32,856 nucleotides of DNA from Faecousia sp. (GTDB lineage Bacteria > Bacillota > Clostridia > Oscillospirales > Oscillospiraceae), in assembly GCA_029257335.1 (NCBI GenBank), contig JARIBV010000023.1, positions 1-32,856 of the forward strand, written 5' to 3'. Shown here piece by piece: positions 30,149 to 32,856 of this stretch (positions are counted from its first letter, which is position 1; each line of letters starts with the position of its first letter). Made by a program: the position numbers and the translations under genes. Under the pieces are notes generated by a model. That model did no database searches, had not been told where the DNA came from, and saw nothing but the letters and a program-made list of their open reading frames with translations.

Positions 30149-32856
30149 TCATACCATATTATCCGTCCACATTTCGCACTGGCTGATTACAGTAGCGATT
30201 GCAGTATCGTAATCTTCCGGTGGGTATTTATATTTTTTAAGCAACCGCTTGACCATCTTCCGCATGGTGGCTCGGGCGGTTTCTTTTTTCTGCCAGTCAA
30301 TGGTTCTATTTTTTCTGAGCATCTCGGTGAGTTCCCTGGTAAGAGCAATCAGCTCGTCATTTTGATAGAAATCCTTGATGTTATCCGGCTTTGTCAGGGC
30401 ATCGTAAAACGCGAGTTCTTCTTGCGTAAGGCCAAGTTTTTTGCCGTTCTGGTAAAGCGCTTTGATTTCCTCAGCGGTCTCCAATAGCTCCTTGATAACC
30501 TCTTCATTGGTAATCAAGCCGTTGTAATAGGAATTCATGAGCTGTGTAATTTTCTCAGAAAACTTCTGAGACTGTACTACATTGGTTCGCTTATACAAGG
30601 ACACTTGCTCAGCCATCAACTTTTTTAGAATCTCAACGGCAATGTTCTTTTCCTTCATCTTGGAGATTTCTTCAAGGACAGCGGGATCAAATAAACTGAA
30701 CTCTTCACCAGCAGTTTTGCTGTCGAACAGACTGATAACACCCTCGCTTTGGATGCTGGCTTTCAACAGCTCATTGATCTGAGCATTGATTTCTTTGAGC
30801 GAAAGGGGTTTACCCGCTGTCCCGCCATATGTGATTTTAATGATAGTAGAGCGGACAGCCTCTATAAATGCAGCTTCGTGCCGTTCCTGCTCCGTAGTCA
30901 TACTGGAGCAAAGGGAGTGGGACTGTTTCAGAAGCATAGCTTCCTTTAAGAATAGGTCTTTTCGGTCGGGATATTTTGCATCCAGAACAAAGTTTACGCC
31001 GCCGGTAACAAGCTTTGCCATGGTGAGAGGCGAACCGTCGATGAATCCGCTGAAATCAAATCCGTGCAGTAGATCCTTGCAAACCTGCAGCTTTTCCTGG
31101 AACTTGGGATAGGCAACCTTAGCAATATTCATATCGCCATATCGTGACTGATCTCGTTTGGTGTATTCCTTCATAGCTGCTTTCAGTGCAGAAGCAATGC
31201 CCACATAGTCGACAATCAGACCGCCTTCCTTGTCCTTGAAAACACGGTTGACTCGGGCAATGGCCTGCATCAGATTGTAGCCGTGCATGGGCTTGTACAC
31301 ATACATGGTTGCCAGAGACGGCACATCAAAGCCTGTCAGCCACATATCCACCACAATGGCAATCTTCATGGGATCGTCATTGTCCTTGAATTTCCGAGCC
31401 AGCTCCTCCTTGTGGGATTTTGTGCCGATGACTTCTTTCCAGTCTTCCGGATCATTGTTGCCACTGGTCATAACAACACCGATCTTTTCATTCCAATCAG
31501 GCCGCAGCTCCAGTAGCTTTCGGTAAATCTTCATGGCAATGGGGCGGGAGTAGGCAACAATCATCGCCTTTCCGGTCAGCAGATTGGCACGGTAATTTTC
31601 GTAATGTTCTACAATATCCTCGCACAAAGACTGTATGGTGGAATCCGCACCAAGGACGCTTTCCATTTGCCCAAGCATCTTTTTGCTCTTCTCAATGGTT
31701 GCGGAATCGGACTGCTGCTCTAAAATCTCGTATGTAGCATCAATCAAGGCCAGTGTGTTCTGATCCAGTTTCAGATGGACAACCCGGCTCTCGTAATAAA
31801 CCGGTCGGGTGGCTCCGTCTTCCACCGCTTGAGTCATATCGTAAACATCAATGTAGTCACCAAAAACTTCTCTGGTATTGCGATCTTTTGCAGAAATCGG
31901 AGTACCGGTAAAACCAATAAAGGTTGCGTTCGGCAGGGCATCGTGGATGATACGGGCGTTGCCGATAACGGTGTGCGCCTCTTTTTCACCCTGTTCATTT
32001 TCGGTCATAACGATTTTCTCGTCAAAACCATACTGTCCCCGGTGGGCTTCGTCTGCCATCACAACAATATTCCGACGGTCAGACAGTGGGCGTTCGCCAC
32101 GCTCAAACTTGAACATAGTCGTAAAAATAATACCGTTTGCAGCTCGTCCATCTAGCAGAGATTTCAGGTGTTCCTTACTCTCGGCCTGCACCGGAGACTG
32201 CCGCAGGAAGGTAGCGCACTTTGCAAACTGCATGTACAGCTGATCGTCCAGATCAATGCGGTCGGTCATTACCACAATGGTGGGACTGTCTAATGCTTCT
32301 TGGAGCAAATGGGCGTAGAAAACCATGGATAGAGATTTACCGCTGCCCTGAGTGTGCCAGAAGACACCGCCTTTGCCGTCTGTTTTGGTTGCAACTTTCG
32401 CTTTCTCAACGGCTTTGCGAACGGCAAAGTATTGATGATAACCGGCTAAAATCTTGATTGGCTTCTGCCCGTCGCCGGAGAACAGAATGAAGTTTTTCAG
32501 AATGTCCAGCAGTCGCTCTTTCTGGAACATTCCCTCGTAGAAGGTATCAAACTGGGCGTATGCCGTGTTTTCGTAGTCGCCGTCTTTGGTTTTCCATTCC
32601 ATGAAGCGGTCAAGACCGGAAGTGATGGTGCCGGCTTTATTGGTGGAAAGGTCACTGATGACGCAAATGGCGTTGTAGATAAACAGGGACGGAATATCCT
32701 GCATATAGTTGCGGATCTGGTTGTAGGCGTTCTCAGCACCCACTTCGTCCTTGGACGGGCTTTTCAGCTCCATCAAAACAAGAGGAAGACCGTTGATGAA
32801 CAGGATCACATCTGGACGGCGGTTGTTGCCGTTTTCGATGTATGTAAACTGGTTGA
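30149..32856 (-). CDS. hsdR: Type I restriction enzyme subunit R (5' end outside window)
   Basis: At least 902 codons, open to the right edge. The first visible part holds the nuclease core PDVILFINGLPLVLMELK (PD-ExK). It is followed by the helicase motor: Walker A GSGKS (in FWHTQGSGKSLSM), TDRIDLDDQL, the DEAH box in VVMADEAHRG, FTGTP, and the motif VI-like QAIARVNR. The rest is the C-terminal domain that joins the methylase. HsdR translocates and cuts unmethylated DNA with HsdM and HsdS, whose genes are expected to lie further right. No frame breaks are seen here, so the gene looks intact. Confidence 0.96.
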   Translation of the reverse strand, partial: NQFTYIENGNNRRPDVILFINGLPLVLMELKSPSKDEVGAENAYNQIRNYMQDIPSLFIYNAICVISDLSTNKAGTITSGLDRFMEWKTKDGDYENTAYAQFDTFYEGMFQKERLLDILKNFILFSGDGQKPIKILAGYHQYFAVRKAVEKAKVATKTDGKGGVFWHTQGSGKSLSMVFYAHLLQEALDSPTIVVMTDRIDLDDQLYMQFAKCATFLRQSPVQAESKEHLKSLLDGRAANGIIFTTMFKFERGERPLSDRRNIVVMADEAHRGQYGFDEKIVMTENEQGEKEAHTVIGNARIIHDALPNATFIGFTGTPISAKDRNTREVFGDYIDVYDMTQAVEDGATRPVYYESRVVHLKLDQNTLALIDATYEILEQQSDSATIEKSKKMLGQMESVLGADSTIQSLCEDIVEHYENYRANLLTGKAMIVAYSRPIAMKIYRKLLELRPDWNEKIGVVMTSGNNDPEDWKEVIGTKSHKEELARKFKDNDDPMKIAIVVDMWLTGFDVPSLATMYVYKPMHGYNLMQAIARVNRVFKDKEGGLIVDYVGIASALKAAMKEYTKRDQSRYGDMNIAKVAYPKFQEKLQVCKDLLHGFDFSGFIDGSPLTMAKLVTGGVNFVLDAKYPDRKDLFLKEAMLLKQSHSLCSSMTTEQERHEAAFIEAVRSTIIKITYGGTAGKPLSLKEINAQINELLKASIQSEGVISLFDSKTAGEEFSLFDPAVLEEISKMKEKNIAVEILKKLMAEQVSLYKRTNVVQSQKFSEKITQLMNSYYNGLITNEEVIKELLETAEEIKALYQNGKKLGLTQEELAFYDALTKPDNIKDFYQNDELIALTRELTEMLRKNRTIDWQKKETARATMRKMVKRLLKKYKYPPEDYDTAIATVISQCEMWTDNMV

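Noticed and set aside
1..32856. tRNA, rRNA or CRISPR arrays
   Set aside because: I saw no cloverleaf-like ends, rRNA cores or regularly spaced repeats anywhere in the window.

Overview
The window looks like chromosomal DNA of a spore-forming, low-to-mid GC Gram-positive anaerobe of the class Clostridia, most likely an Oscillospiraceae/Ruminococcaceae-type gut bacterium. The reasons are strong Shine-Dalgarno sites, sporulation genes (a GerW/YtfJ-type protein and a SipL-type coat protein), a fused IspH/ribosomal protein S1 gene, an S-box upstream of metK, and an FHA-FtsW plus PBP pair. The taxonomy is inferred from gene content only.

Layout. 1-434: the 3' end of an ABC exporter and its terminator. 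446-1045 (minus): a tandem OB-fold SSB-like protein, divergent from a long plus-strand operon at 1193-7375: M50 protease, scpA, scpB, a DUF2953-type protein, YtfJ, D,D-carboxypeptidase, rluB and an HI0933-type flavoprotein. Several of these overlap by four bases (ATGA). This set links chromosome condensation, peptidoglycan trimming and sporulation. A near-consensus promoter whose -35 box overlaps the flavoprotein stop codon then drives cmk and the ispH-rpsA fusion (7433-10062), followed by a terminator and a small Dabb protein. 

10621-11496 (minus) is a rhomboid-like membrane protein with a zinc ribbon and no visible serine nucleophile. Plus-strand metK (11867-13015) sits behind a complete SAM-I riboswitch and terminator. 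It converges on sipL (minus). Upstream on the minus strand come a tiny Gly/Cys-rich membrane ORF, a penicillin-binding protein and an FHA-FtsW fusion (14646-18106), then endonuclease IV. A WYL regulator (plus) faces gltX (minus). Further minus-strand genes are an alanine/sodium symporter, an ArsC/Spx-like protein, truA with a small overlapping ORF, a secreted GH24 lysozyme with SLH repeats, and an alpha/beta hydrolase.

From about 27,430 to 30,140 the sequence changes character. It becomes AT-richer and holds broken pieces: an IstB-like (IS21 helper) fragment with a damaged Walker A, an IS66-type end with a truncated tnpA, a C-terminal scrap of a metallophosphoesterase, an orphan two-helix membrane protein, and a gene tail with no start. 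The window ends inside a type I restriction subunit gene, hsdR (minus, running off the right edge). This part is an accessory region worn down by insertion-sequence decay next to a defence system.

The best novelty candidates are (i) a likely internal promoter and strong internal ribosome-binding site inside ispH that would make free S1 protein, (ii) the FHA domain fused to FtsW, (iii) the rhomboid-like protein with a zinc ribbon, (iv) two unlisted small ORFs, one overlapping truA and one starting at the foot of a terminator hairpin, and (v) the remnant cluster beside hsdR.
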